A stretch of DNA of 64,000 nucleotides, taken from JAFAZJ01 sp050183765 (GTDB lineage Bacteria > Pseudomonadota > Alphaproteobacteria > Reyranellales > Reyranellaceae). A program made the translations under genes and the position numbers. The stretch is from positions 1 to 64,000 of the forward strand of contig JBFXAZ010000010.1 in the NCBI GenBank assembly GCA_050183765.1. Direction: 5' to 3'. The notes beneath the pieces are model-generated. The model had not been told where the DNA came from. It was given only the letters and a program-made list of their open reading frames with translations, and did not search any database. Positions within the stretch are counted from its first letter, which is position 1, and the number at the start of each line of letters is the position of its first letter. This document shows positions 1-8,339 of the stretch, in pieces.

Positions 1-143
1 CGCTGGCGGGGAGATGGGGCCCGCAGGGCGGATGTGGGGGTTCGCGGAGTCTCAACAGCGACTGCGCTCGTTGGTGCGCGTGGAAGCCCCTCATCCGCCT
101 CGCTTACGCTCGGCACCTTCTCCCCGCCTGCGCGGGGAGAAGG
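1..143. repeat. Palindromic repeat family A, copy 1 (cut by window edge)
   Basis: The right end carries the CCTTCTCCCCGC / GCGGGGAGAAGG hairpin typical of this family. Inside are the conserved blocks GGGCGGATG and CCCCTCATCCGCCTCGC. The left hairpin is degenerate and partly outside the window. Six other copies occur, at about 14105, 15879, 23624, 40766, 44590 and 53512. All lie between genes, as expected for a non-autonomous palindromic element. Confidence 0.8.
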
Positions 144-161
144 AAGGAACGCCACATGCGA

Positions 162-1118
162 TCACGCCGTGCGCCGGCCGGGGCTCTCGAACAGCGTCTG
201 GCGCACCGCGTCGACGCATTCCAGCGCGGCCTTCACCACGGGATTGGCGGCGGGATCGCGATGGAAGACGCGGACCTCGTCGAGGAACGACGCGCCAGGC
301 AGCGCCAGCGTCCTGACCTCGGCCCGCGCCGCCAGGGTTCGCGCCATCGAGGCCGACAACAGGGTCAGGAAGGGATAGGCCTTCACCAGCCTTTCGATCG
401 TCGACAGCGCGTTCGAGCGCACGCAACCCGGCGGCAGGCGCAGACGATGCCGGCGCATCCACTGGTCGAGCGCGATGAAGGCGGGCGATTCGTCGCCGGG
501 CAGGACCCAGGGCATGCCGGCAAGGTCGGCCGGCGTCACCCGGGGCCGCGCCGCCAGCGGATGCTGACGGCCGCAGGCGATGACGATGGGATCGCGGAAC
601 ACCAGCTCGCCGGCCACGCCGGCCATCCGGCCCGACGGCGGCACCCGGCTGAACAGCAGGTCGAGCTCGCCGCGCGCCAGCATGGGAAACAGCCGGTCGC
701 TGGTGGCCTCGACCAGCGACACGTCGAGATTGGGCGCGCGGCTCTTGAGCTGCAGCACAAGCGCCGGCGCCACCACCGCCATCGCCGTGACCACGCCGCC
801 GATTGCCAGCGAGCCGGACAGGCCCTTCGACAGCGCGTCGACCTCGTGGCGCGCCTGCTCCAGCCGCAGCAGCACCTCGCGCGCGTGGCGCAGCAGCGCC
901 TCGCCCATCGCGGTGAACTGCAGGCGGTTGCCGACGCGGGTGACGATCGGCCCGCCGAGCCCGGCCTGCAGCTCGGCGAGCTGCTTGGAGATGGCGGGCT
1001 GGGTGACGTGCAGATGCTCGGCGACCAGGCGCACCTGGCCCAGGCTCGCCAGCAGGCTCACCAGGCGCAGATGGCTGAGCTTCAGCCGCTGCTCGAAGAA
1101 GCGCTCGTCCGCCCGCAT
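162..1118 (-). CDS. LysR-family transcriptional regulator
   Basis: This 318-residue protein has the standard LysR layout. An N-terminal winged helix-turn-helix lies at about residues 12-72 (core HVTQPAISKQLAELQ), followed by a two-lobed periplasmic-binding-protein-like effector domain from about residue 95. Length and domain order are normal for the family. It is divergent from the sulfatase-TctC-selenoprotein operon, so it probably controls that operon, which is the usual LysR arrangement. An ATAACC/GGTTAT inverted repeat 10-25 bases upstream of its start is a candidate site for autoregulation. The effector is not predictable; a sulfonated or sulfated aromatic or organic acid is only a guess from the neighbours. 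Confidence 0.9.
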   Translation of the reverse strand: MRADERFFEQRLKLSHLRLVSLLASLGQVRLVAEHLHVTQPAISKQLAELQAGLGGPIVTRVGNRLQFTAMGEALLRHAREVLLRLEQARHEVDALSKGLSGSLAIGGVVTAMAVVAPALVLQLKSRAPNLDVSLVEATSDRLFPMLARGELDLLFSRVPPSGRMAGVAGELVFRDPIVIACGRQHPLAARPRVTPADLAGMPWVLPGDESPAFIALDQWMRRHRLRLPPGCVRSNALSTIERLVKAYPFLTLLSASMARTLAARAEVRTLALPGASFLDEVRVFHRDPAANPVVKAALECVDAVRQTLFESPGRRTA

Positions 1119-1127
1119 CGGGCCATC

Positions 1128-1143
1128 ATAACCGCAGGGTTAT
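1128..1143. promoter_or_regulatory. Candidate LysR box between divergent genes
   Basis: ATAACC and GGTTAT form a perfect 6-bp inverted repeat separated by GCAG, 10 bases upstream of the LysR start. LysR regulators typically bind AT-rich dyads in the intergenic region they share with their target. It is one base longer than the textbook T-N11-A spacing, so this is a candidate only. Confidence 0.45.
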
Positions 1144-1189
1144 GCGATCGGAACAGGTCTTCATTTGACGGTAATACCGGCAGGCGCCC

Positions 1190-2692
1190 ATGCTGACACC
1201 AAAGAAGAATCCAGGGAGGCGCGCCAGCGGGCGCCGCATGCAGCCGAGCAATCTCGTCGTCCTCATGTCGGACGAGCACAACCGCGCCTTCATGGGCTGC
1301 GCCGGCCATCCGTTCGTCGCGACGCCGAACCTCGACCGGCTGGCGGCGCGCGGCACGCGCTTCACCCAGGCCTACACGACGTCGCCGATCTGCGTGCCGG
1401 CGCGCGCCGGCTTCGCGCTCGGCCAGTACTGCTTCCAGGCCGGCTACTGGGACAATTCCGACGCCTATGACGGCGCGGTGCCGAGCTGGCACCACCGCCT
1501 GCGCGACGCCGGCCACGAGGTGGTGTCGATCGGCAAGCTGCACTTCAAGGGCCAGGGCTGCGACCACGGCTTCAGCCGCGAGATCGCGCCCATGCACGTC
1601 ATCGGCGGCCACGGCGACATCAAGGGCCTGGTGCGCGACGAGCTGATCAAGCGCAAGGGCGGCGAGAAGATGGCGAAGGCCGCCGGCCCCGGCGAATCGA
1701 CCTACACGATCTACGACCGCGAGATCGCCGCGCAGGCGCAGATCTGGCTGCATGAGACCGCGGCACGGCGGCACGACAAGCCCTGGGTGCTGTTCGTCTC
1801 GTTCGTGGCGCCGCATTTCCCGCTGACCGCGCCGCCCGAGCACTACTATCGCTACTGGCGTCCCGACCTGCCGATGCCCAAGCTCTACGACAAGGCGCAG
1901 CGGCCGCGGCATCCGTACCTCGACGACTACGCCTTCGTGACCGACTATGACAGCCACTTTACCTCGCCAGAGGACGTGAGGCGCGCGATCGCGGGCTATT
2001 GCGGGCTGGTGTCGTCGGTCGACGAGAATATCGGCAAGGTGCTGGCGGCGCTCGAGGCGAGCGGCCTCGCGGCGAACACCCGCGTGCTCTACACCTCCGA
2101 CCACGGCGACAATCTCGGCGCGCGCGGCTTGTGGGGCAAGTCGACGCTCTACGAGGAATCGGCTGGCGTGCCGCTGATCATCGCCGGCGACGGCATCGCG
2201 CGCGGCCACGTCGTGCGCGAGCCGGCCAGCCACATCGACGTGCAACCCTTCGTGCTGGAGTGCACGGGCGCCGCCTCGCCCGACCCGCGCGAGGGCCACC
2301 TCGGCCATTCGCTGTTCGGCCTGGCGCGCGGCGAGACGCCGGGCCGGCCGGTGATCAGCGAGTACCACGCCATCGGCAGCCGCGCCGGCGCCACCATGCT
2401 GCGCGTCGGCCGGTACAAGTATTGCCACTACGTCGCCTATCGGCCGCAGCTCTTCGATCTCGACGCCGATCCGCAGGAGCTGCGCGACCTCGCCGGCGAG
2501 GCGGCGCATGCGCCGACGCTGGCCGAGTGCGAGCGGCGCCTGCGCGCGATCCTCGATCCCGAAGATGTCGACCGGCGCTGCAAGCAGCGCCAGGCCGCGC
2601 TGCTCGAACGCGCCGGCGGCAAGCAAGCCGCGCTCGCCCGCGGCGACCTCGGCTACACACCGGCTCCCGGAACCAAGGCGGAGATCAACTGA
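1190..2692 (+). CDS. Sulfatase (alkaline-phosphatase superfamily arylsulfatase-like)
   Basis: The 500-residue product belongs to the formylglycine-dependent sulfatases, which hydrolyse sulfate esters. The N-terminal metal site appears as SDEHN near residue 27. The catalytic signature C68-V-P-A-R, where Cys is converted to formylglycine, is intact. A second metal site is visible as YTSDHGDNLG. No signal peptide is visible, so a cytoplasmic location is likely. An alternative start at 1238 (MQPSNLVV) removes a basic 16-residue leader and fits homologues at least as well. It is the first gene of an operon: its TGA overlaps the next ATG by one base. The substrate is unknown; choline-sulfatase-like or phosphonate-hydrolase-like roles are possible. 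Confidence 0.88.
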   Translation: MLTPKKNPGRRASGRRMQPSNLVVLMSDEHNRAFMGCAGHPFVATPNLDRLAARGTRFTQAYTTSPICVPARAGFALGQYCFQAGYWDNSDAYDGAVPSWHHRLRDAGHEVVSIGKLHFKGQGCDHGFSREIAPMHVIGGHGDIKGLVRDELIKRKGGEKMAKAAGPGESTYTIYDREIAAQAQIWLHETAARRHDKPWVLFVSFVAPHFPLTAPPEHYYRYWRPDLPMPKLYDKAQRPRHPYLDDYAFVTDYDSHFTSPEDVRRAIAGYCGLVSSVDENIGKVLAALEASGLAANTRVLYTSDHGDNLGARGLWGKSTLYEESAGVPLIIAGDGIARGHVVREPASHIDVQPFVLECTGAASPDPREGHLGHSLFGLARGETPGRPVISEYHAIGSRAGATMLRVGRYKYCHYVAYRPQLFDLDADPQELRDLAGEAAHAPTLAECERRLRAILDPEDVDRRCKQRQAALLERAGGKQAALARGDLGYTPAPGTKAEIN

Positions 2693-3651
2693 TGCGCTGG
2701 CTCACGCTCCTCATTGCCGCTGTCGCGACCTTTGCCGCCGGCCAGGCCGGCGCGCAGTATCCCGACAAGACGGTGAAGATCATCGTGCCCTACATCGCCG
2801 GCAGCGCGCCCGATGTCGCGGCGCGCATCGCCGCCGAGCGGCTGACCACGGCCCTGGGCCAGCAGTTCATCATCGACAACAAGCCGGGCGCCAGCGGCAA
2901 CATCGGGGCCGAGGCGGCGGTGCGCATGCCGGGCGACGGCTACAGCCTGCTGCTGATGACCGGCGGCCATATCATCAATCCGCTGCTCTACAGCAAGATC
3001 GCCTACGACCCGACCAAGGACTTCGTGCCGATCACGATCATCACCCGCCTGCCCTCGCTGATGGTCGTGCCGCCGTCGTCGCCGGCCAAGACGGTCGCCG
3101 ACTTCATCGCGCTGGCGAAGTCGAAGCCGGGCAAGCTCAACTACGGCTCGGGCGGCGTCGCCAGCCTGGCGCATCTGTCGGCCGAGGCGTTCCGCCTCGC
3201 CGCCGGGATCGACTACGTCCACGTGCCGTACAAGGGCGCGCCCGACATCATCCGCGGCCTGCTCGGCGAGCAGATCGATGTCGGCTTTCCCACCATGCCC
3301 ACGGCGATGCGGCTGGCGCTGGACGGCCGGCTGCGCGCGCTGGCGGTGACATCGGAGAAGCGGGCCGGCGTGATGCCCGACGTGCCGACCCTGCTGGAGG
3401 CGATGCCCAACGGCTTCAGCCAGGATGCCTGGCTGGCGCTGGCGGCACCCGCCGGCACGCCGCCGGAGATCATCGAGCGGATCTACGGCGTGCTGCGCGA
3501 CGCAGCCAAGGATCCGGCGTTTCGTGCAAAGCTGAGCAGCGACGGCTCGGAGGTGGTGGTCAACACGCCGGCGGAATTCAAGGCTATGCTGCCGGGCGAG
3601 ACCGAGAAGTACCGGGCGCTGATCAAGCAGCTTGGCATCAAGCTGGAGTAG
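2692..3651 (+). CDS. Tripartite tricarboxylate transporter substrate-binding protein (TctC/Bug family)
   Basis: This 319-residue protein begins with a cleavable signal peptide (about residues 1-20, ending AGQAGA). The mature domain opens with YPDKTVKIIVPY, the hallmark of Bug/TctC periplasmic receptors, and carries the family's PGASGNIGAE ligand-loop segment. It should bind a small carboxylate in the periplasm. The membrane partners TctA and TctB are not present in the window, which is common for orphan Bug receptors. The ATG at 2692 overlaps the sulfatase stop (TGATG), so translation is probably coupled. Its place in this operon suggests it captures the substrate or product of the neighbouring enzymes. 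Confidence 0.9.
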   Translation: MRWLTLLIAAVATFAAGQAGAQYPDKTVKIIVPYIAGSAPDVAARIAAERLTTALGQQFIIDNKPGASGNIGAEAAVRMPGDGYSLLLMTGGHIINPLLYSKIAYDPTKDFVPITIITRLPSLMVVPPSSPAKTVADFIALAKSKPGKLNYGSGGVASLAHLSAEAFRLAAGIDYVHVPYKGAPDIIRGLLGEQIDVGFPTMPTAMRLALDGRLRALAVTSEKRAGVMPDVPTLLEAMPNGFSQDAWLALAAPAGTPPEIIERIYGVLRDAAKDPAFRAKLSSDGSEVVVNTPAEFKAMLPGETEKYRALIKQLGIKLE

Positions 3652-3667
3652 AGGAGGACCGCTCTCG

Positions 3668-4735
3668 ATGGCCATGGCCGCACCGCGCATCCACGAGGTG
3701 CCCGACGACCTGCTCGCCGCCATCGACTGGTGCTACGAGCAGGGCTGGACCGACGGATTGCCCGTCGTGCCGCCGGTGGTCGAGCGGGTGAAGGCGATGC
3801 TGGCCGCCGACGCGCGGCCGCCGGAGACGGTGATCTGCAGGCACCCCGCCACCGGGCTCGACCTGTCGCTGCACGCCGCGGCGGTCAACGCTGTCATGGC
3901 CGGCTGCCTGCCGGAATACTTTCCGGTGCTGGTCGCCGCCTACGAGGCGATGGACCAGGAGGGCTTCAACTTCCACGGCTCGACCGCCAGCACCGGCGGC
4001 TCCGCGCCGTTCCTGATCGTCAGCGGCCCCTATGCCGACGCCATCGGCATGAACGGCGACGTCAACCTGTTCGGCCCCGGCAACCGGCCCAACGCCACGA
4101 TTGGTCGGGCTGTCAGGCTGATCCTGCGCAACGTGTTCCAGATGCTGCCCGGCATCTCCGACAAGTCGACCCAGGGCAATCCCGGCAAGTACAGCTTCTG
4201 CGTCGCCGAACGCGCGCGCGGCAATCCGTGGCCGCTGCTGTGCGAGGCGCAGGGCTATGCCAGGGGCGTCTCGAGCGTCACCTGCTTCGCCGCCGGCGGC
4301 TTCTGCAACGTCGAGAACCACGGCGGCAACACGCCTGAACAAGTTCTGGGGTCGGTCGCCGACGCCATGGCCAATTACGGCTGCATCACCTTGGGCCAGA
4401 GCGTGGTGATCCTGGCGCCCGAACACATGCAGATCGTGGGCGATGCCGGCTGGTCGCGCGAGCGGGCGCAGGATTTCCTGTTCAGCCAGGCCAAGCGCAG
4501 CGTCGAGGGCATGAAGAGCGTCGGCAAGTACCGCGACCGCGAATACGAGACGCAGCACGGCGAGCACGCGCACCGGCTGGCGGAAGCCGGCTTCGTGCAT
4601 CGCGGGCTGATGCCCGAGGACATCCTGATCACCATGGGCGGCGGCGATGCCGGCGGGCATTCCTGCTTCCTGCCCTCGTGGAGCCGCGGCCGCGGCTCGA
4701 TCATGCAGCACAAGCCGATCACCGTCAGGAGCTAA
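3668..4735 (+). CDS. Conserved protein of unknown function, upstream partner of UGSC selenoprotein
   Basis: The product is 355 residues and I do not recognise a named domain. The start at 3668 is preceded by a good ribosome binding site (GAGGAGG), so I prefer it over the upstream ATG at 3632. Visible features are an N-terminal segment WCYEQGWTDGLPVVPP and a central NFHGSTASTGGSAPF stretch rich in small residues. Several cysteines are scattered (about C57, C80, C178, C192, C206 and C213), and a glycine-rich MGGGDAGGHSC motif sits near the C terminus. There is no signal peptide or membrane segment. It ends 5 bases before the selenoprotein gene, so the two are probably co-translated and may form a redox pair; that function is inference. 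Confidence 0.7.
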   Translation: MAMAAPRIHEVPDDLLAAIDWCYEQGWTDGLPVVPPVVERVKAMLAADARPPETVICRHPATGLDLSLHAAAVNAVMAGCLPEYFPVLVAAYEAMDQEGFNFHGSTASTGGSAPFLIVSGPYADAIGMNGDVNLFGPGNRPNATIGRAVRLILRNVFQMLPGISDKSTQGNPGKYSFCVAERARGNPWPLLCEAQGYARGVSSVTCFAAGGFCNVENHGGNTPEQVLGSVADAMANYGCITLGQSVVILAPEHMQIVGDAGWSRERAQDFLFSQAKRSVEGMKSVGKYRDREYETQHGEHAHRLAEAGFVHRGLMPEDILITMGGGDAGGHSCFLPSWSRGRGSIMQHKPITVRS

Positions 4736-4740
4736 ACGCC

Positions 4741-5565
4741 ATGCAGCTCTATTCCCCGATGTCGACCACGCCCAAACGCGCGGCGATCCGCGCGCCGAAG
4801 CTCAGCAGGATCGACGGGATGCGCATCGGCATCCTCGAGAACGGCAAGCTCAACGCCGAGGAGATGCTGAACGAGGTCGCCGCGCTGTTCGTGCAGCGCC
4901 ACGGCTGCACCGTGCGCACGCTGGCGTCGAAGAAGAACGCCAGCGCGCCGGCGCCGGGCAACACGCTGACCCAGGTGGCACAGGAGGTGGATTTCCTCAT
5001 CACCGGCCTGGGGGATTGAGGGTCCTGCTCAACGTGCAGTCTGCACGACGGAATCACTTTCGAGCAGTTGGGCAAGCGCGCGGTGGTGCTGTGCACCACG
5101 CCGTTCGAGGTCACGGCGCGCAACATCGCGCGCGTGCTCGGCCTGCCCGACTACCCCTTCCTCACGGTGCAGCACCCGATCGGCAGCTGCACCCTGCCCG
5201 AGCTCAAGGCGCGCGCCGAGGTCGCCTACCGACAGGCGCTGCCCATCCTGCTGGAGGAGGCCATGCCGACGCTTGAAGCTTTCCAGAACCTCAAGGCCGC
5301 CCCATCCGATCTCGGCCCCGCGCTCGAAGCCCTGTGGTGGCTGCGCCGCGGCGACTGGAACAAGGCGCACGAAACCGTGCAGGGCCACGAGGGCGAGAGC
5401 GACTGCGACTGGGTGCACGCCCACCTGCACCGCCAGGAGGGCGACATGAACAACGCCGGCGGCTGGTACCGCCGCGCCGGCAAGACCATGCCGGACGTCA
5501 CGATCGAGGAAGAATGGCGCGCGATCACGACCGCGATGCTCGCTCGCCCCACGCCGTCATCCTGA
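4741..5565 (+). CDS. UGSC-family selenoprotein with C-terminal fused helical domain (TGA read as Sec)
   Basis: Translation from the ATG at 4741 (AGGAG ribosome site) reaches a TGA at 5017-5019, directly followed in the same frame by GGG-TCC-TGC. This gives the Sec-Gly-Ser-Cys motif that defines the UGSC selenoprotein family, with Sec at residue 93. The frame then stays open, and coding-like, to the TGA at 5563-5565, giving 274 residues. A 6-bp hairpin with a GTC loop begins 14 bases after the TGA, where a bacterial SECIS should be. Residues about 94-170 continue the thioredoxin-like UGSC domain, with a second GSC at about 146-148. After residue 174 comes an extra domain (LEALWWLRRGDWNKAHE, then GGWYRRAGK) that resembles small stand-alone proteins. 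An ATG at 5263 with GGAGG upstream could also start that domain separately. Automated annotation would probably split this into two genes. A pseudogene is the alternative, but the motif and hairpin argue strongly against it. Confidence 0.9.
5033..5047 (+). promoter_or_regulatory. Bacterial SECIS-like hairpin
   Basis: CGTGCA (5033-5038) pairs perfectly with TGCACG (5042-5047) around the triloop GTC. The apical loop lies 19 bases after the TGA at 5017-5019. Bacterial SECIS elements sit immediately 3' of the Sec codon, with a short apical stem and a loop that has G at its first or second position, as here. It would recruit SelB with Sec-tRNA. Confidence 0.8.
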
Positions 5566-5648
5566 GCGCAGCGAAGGATCTTGCGGTCGACCGACCGCAC
5601 GCAGCTGGCCGCCATACCGCGAGGTCCTTCGCTCACGCTCAGGACGAC
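5556..5648. repeat. Palindromic repeat family B, copy 1
   Basis: The left arm GTCATCCTGAGCGCAGCGAAG pairs with a right arm ending CTTCGCTCACGCTCAGGACGAC. The TGA stop of the selenoprotein gene falls inside the left arm, so the repeat supplies the gene's last codons and stop. Related copies lie at about 9330, 28846 and 37456. Confidence 0.8.
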
Positions 5649-5658
5649 GGCGAGGTCT

Positions 5659-6441
5659 CTAAGCCGTCGCGCCGCCATCCACCGGCAGGGCGGCGCCGGT
5701 GATGAAGCTGGCCTCGTCCGACAGCAGGAACAGCGCGGCGTTGGCGATCTCCTCCGGCCGCGCCGGGCGGCCCATCGCGTTGGCGCCGGCGCGCAGCTTC
5801 ACCAGCTCCTCGGGATCGCGGCCCTGCGTGCTCTGCTGATCCGGCCGGGCGACGAAGACGCGCAACATCGGCGTGTCGACCGAACCGGGGCAGATCGCGT
5901 TGACCCGCACGCCGTCCTTGGCCACGCGCTTGGACAGCGCGCGCACGAAGCCCACCACGCCGAACTTCACCGCCGAGTAGATCGGGCTGAACACCGAGCC
6001 CTGCAGGCCCGAGGTCGAGGCGGTGAACAACAGGCTGCCGCCGCCGCCGCGCGCCTTGATCTCCGGCAGCGCCGCTTCGGTCGTGACGATCTGCGAGCGC
6101 AGGTTGAGATCGACGGCGAGGTCGAAATCCTTCCAGTCCATGCCCTCGACCGAGGCCGGCCCGGGATGGCCGAGATGGTTCCACACGAAGTCGAGCCCGC
6201 CGAAGGCCTTCGCCGTCTCGCGCACGATGCGCCGCGCGTTGTCGTCCTGGCGCAGATCGCAGGCGATGCCGATCGCCTTGCCGCCGGCGGTCTCGATCTC
6301 CTTCACCACGGCGTCGACGGCGGCCTGGTCGATGTCGACGACACCAACCTTGGCGCCTTCCTTGGCGAAGCGAATCGCGCCGGCACGGCCCATGCCCGAG
6401 CCGGCGGCGGTGACGATGCCGATCTTGTTGGCCAGACGCAT
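5659..6441 (-). CDS. SDR-family NAD(P)-dependent oxidoreductase
   Basis: This 260-residue classical short-chain dehydrogenase has a cofactor loop near residue 11 reading TAAGSGMGRAG, a variant of TGxxxGxG. The active-site Tyr/Lys appears as YSAVKFG. The C-terminal part has the usual PGSVDTPM and PVDGGATA segments. The ATG at 6441 follows a strong GGAGGAGG ribosome site; the longer upstream frame has no support. An acidic residue after the second beta strand (VVDIDQAAV) suggests NAD rather than NADP. The substrate is unknown. It lies downstream of a membrane protein and a zinc-type dehydrogenase on the same strand. Confidence 0.92.
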   Translation of the reverse strand: MRLANKIGIVTAAGSGMGRAGAIRFAKEGAKVGVVDIDQAAVDAVVKEIETAGGKAIGIACDLRQDDNARRIVRETAKAFGGLDFVWNHLGHPGPASVEGMDWKDFDLAVDLNLRSQIVTTEAALPEIKARGGGGSLLFTASTSGLQGSVFSPIYSAVKFGVVGFVRALSKRVAKDGVRVNAICPGSVDTPMLRVFVARPDQQSTQGRDPEELVKLRAGANAMGRPARPEEIANAALFLLSDEASFITGAALPVDGGATA

Positions 6442-6460
6442 GGTGTTTCCTCCTCCTTCA

Positions 6461-7204
6461 TCACGCGCGATCGATCCGCGCACCGACGACAACGAATGCG
6501 GTCCAGGCCAGCGACGCCACCCCGATGATCCAGCCCAGCCACAGCATCTGCGATCGCAGCTTGTCCTCGGGATCGGCATGCGCCATCAGGAGGATCCGTC
6601 CGTCGGCCGAAACCAGGCGAGCCCTGGTTTCGATCGCCTCGATCGCCCGGTCGTTGTCGTCGTCCTGGCGCCACCGCACGCCCGCCGCCGGCACCTGGCT
6701 CCAGTCGATCGGCGGCTTGCGATACTCGATCATCCAGACCCGCACGGGCTGCGCCGCGGTCCATTCCCGGGATACGACTGGCGCGGCCTGGAAGGCGATC
6801 ATCGCCGTCCGCCTCGGCTTGTTCGCCGACGTGACGACCTCGAGATTGACCGTGGATTTCAGGTCGGCCCGCACGACCGCGTCGGTCAGCCGAAAGCCGG
6901 TCGCCCACCAGGCATCCGTCGCCATCTCGACGGGCCCCACGGCAACGCCGCCGACAAGCGGCGTGTCGACCGCGCCCAGCGCGACAAGAGGCGGCACCGC
7001 CAACAGGAAGAGGCCGATATACGCAGGCACGCCGCCGAGCGGCGACGCCCGGAATCCGACCGTCGCCAGGAACACGATCGCCGGGACCAGAAACACCGCC
7101 CGCCAGACGAGCTCCAGCCGACCCAGCATCGGCGCCGCCCATGTCAGGATGGCGATCGAAGCCACGCCCAGCAGGATGGCCTCGGCCGTGGTCCTCGCCG
7201 GCAA
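6461..7204 (-). CDS. Membrane protein of unknown function
   Basis: The 247-residue product has about three hydrophobic segments at the N terminus (roughly residues 8-27, 33-52 and 60-80) and one near the C terminus (about 222-242). A soluble, probably extracytoplasmic domain of about 130 residues lies between them. This topology resembles small signalling or envelope proteins, but I recognise no motif. The start is a TTG at 7204, 7 bases after the upstream gene's stop; a later ATG (residue 26) is possible. It is probably co-transcribed with the upstream dehydrogenase gene. Confidence 0.6.
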   Translation of the reverse strand: MPARTTAEAILLGVASIAILTWAAPMLGRLELVWRAVFLVPAIVFLATVGFRASPLGGVPAYIGLFLLAVPPLVALGAVDTPLVGGVAVGPVEMATDAWWATGFRLTDAVVRADLKSTVNLEVVTSANKPRRTAMIAFQAAPVVSREWTAAQPVRVWMIEYRKPPIDWSQVPAAGVRWRQDDDNDRAIEAIETRARLVSADGRILLMAHADPEDKLRSQMLWLGWIIGVASLAWTAFVVVGARIDRA

Positions 7205-7211
7205 GGCGGCG

Positions 7212-8339
7212 TCAGGCCTTGTTCGGGTTGATCAGGTACTTCTCGCCCGTGGCGCGCTTGCTGTAGGTGCGCAGGTTGTCGAGTTGCAGCGCCTCGGGCA
7301 GCGACACGACCTTCGTGTAGTGGCTGGCGAAGGTGGTCTTCAGCTCCGACACCACGCGCTGGCGCAGGCGGGCCTGCTCGGCGCGGCCGATCTTCTGCAG
7401 GAACGGGGTGAGCAGCCAGCCGCCGACGCCCCATGCCGTGCCGAAATTGCGGGTGATCTCCATCGGCCCGGTGTTGAGGCCGCCGTAGACATAGACCTGC
7501 TTGTGGACCGTCGAGCCGTAGCGGCTGTACTCCTTGGCGCTTTTCTGGATCGCCAGCTCCATCGCCGAGAGGATCTGGCCGGCGAGCTTGCCGCCGCCGA
7601 TGGCGTCGAAGGCGATGGTGGCGCCGGTCTCGACCAGCGCCTGGATGAGATCGTCCATGAAGCTCGGCGCGGTCGAATCGACGACGTGCTTGGCGCCGAT
7701 GCCGCGCAGCAGCTTGGCCTGCTCGGCACTGCGCACGATGTTCACCAGGCCGATGCCGTCCTTGAGGCAGATCTTGTTCAGCATCTGCCCGAGGTTCGAC
7801 GCCGCCGCGGTATGGACCAGCGCCTTGTGGTTCTCGCGCTTCATCGTCTCGGTCATGGCCAGCGCGGTGAGCGGGTTGACGAACCACGAGGCGCCGTCGG
7901 CGGCCGTCGTGCCCTCGGGCAGCACCTGGCATTCGACCGCCTTGATCAGCCGGTACTGCGCGTACATCGAGCCGCCGACCATCGACACCGTCTTGCCCAG
8001 CAGCGCCTGCGCGGCTTCCGAGGAGCCCGCCTTCACCACCGTGCCGGCGCCTTCGTTGCCCACGGTCATCGACTGGTCGAGCCGCGCGGCGAGGAACGGC
8101 AGCGCCTGCGCCGGCACCTTGCCCTTGACCACGATGTCCTCGCCGCTGCCCGACGCGGTCGCCTCGTTCATGTCGGCGGGGCCGATCAGCAGGCCGAGGT
8201 CGGAGGGATTGATCGGCGTCGCCTCGACCCTGACCACGACCTGCTCGGGGCCGGGCTCGGGAATCGGCACCCTGGCCAGCGAGATTTCCAGATCGCCGCT
8301 CTTGCTGATCTTCGAACGAAGCTCCAGCGCCGTGCTCAT
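7212..8339 (-). CDS. Medium-chain zinc-type alcohol dehydrogenase / quinone oxidoreductase family
   Basis: The 375-residue protein aligns with the MDR superfamily. It has an N-terminal GroES-like fold (VVVRVEATPINPSDLG), a GNEGAGTV catalytic-domain segment, and a Rossmann domain with the nucleotide region near LVHTAAASNLGQ followed by GAKHVVDS. The usual catalytic-zinc Cys/His pattern is not evident, which points to the zinc-independent quinone-reductase or enoyl-reductase branch. It is divergent from the cytochrome c gene at 8470, with about 130 bases of shared regulatory space. NADPH-dependent reduction of an activated alkene or quinone is the likely reaction. Confidence 0.85.
   Translation of the reverse strand: MSTALELRSKISKSGDLEISLARVPIPEPGPEQVVVRVEATPINPSDLGLLIGPADMNEATASGSGEDIVVKGKVPAQALPFLAARLDQSMTVGNEGAGTVVKAGSSEAAQALLGKTVSMVGGSMYAQYRLIKAVECQVLPEGTTAADGASWFVNPLTALAMTETMKRENHKALVHTAAASNLGQMLNKICLKDGIGLVNIVRSAEQAKLLRGIGAKHVVDSTAPSFMDDLIQALVETGATIAFDAIGGGKLAGQILSAMELAIQKSAKEYSRYGSTVHKQVYVYGGLNTGPMEITRNFGTAWGVGGWLLTPFLQKIGRAEQARLRQRVVSELKTTFASHYTKVVSLPEALQLDNLRTYSKRATGEKYLINPNKA

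Noticed and set aside
4678..5019. Reading the UGSC region as a 92-residue protein ending at the TGA
   Set aside because: The UGSC motif, the SECIS-like hairpin and the long open frame after the TGA make termination less likely than Sec insertion.
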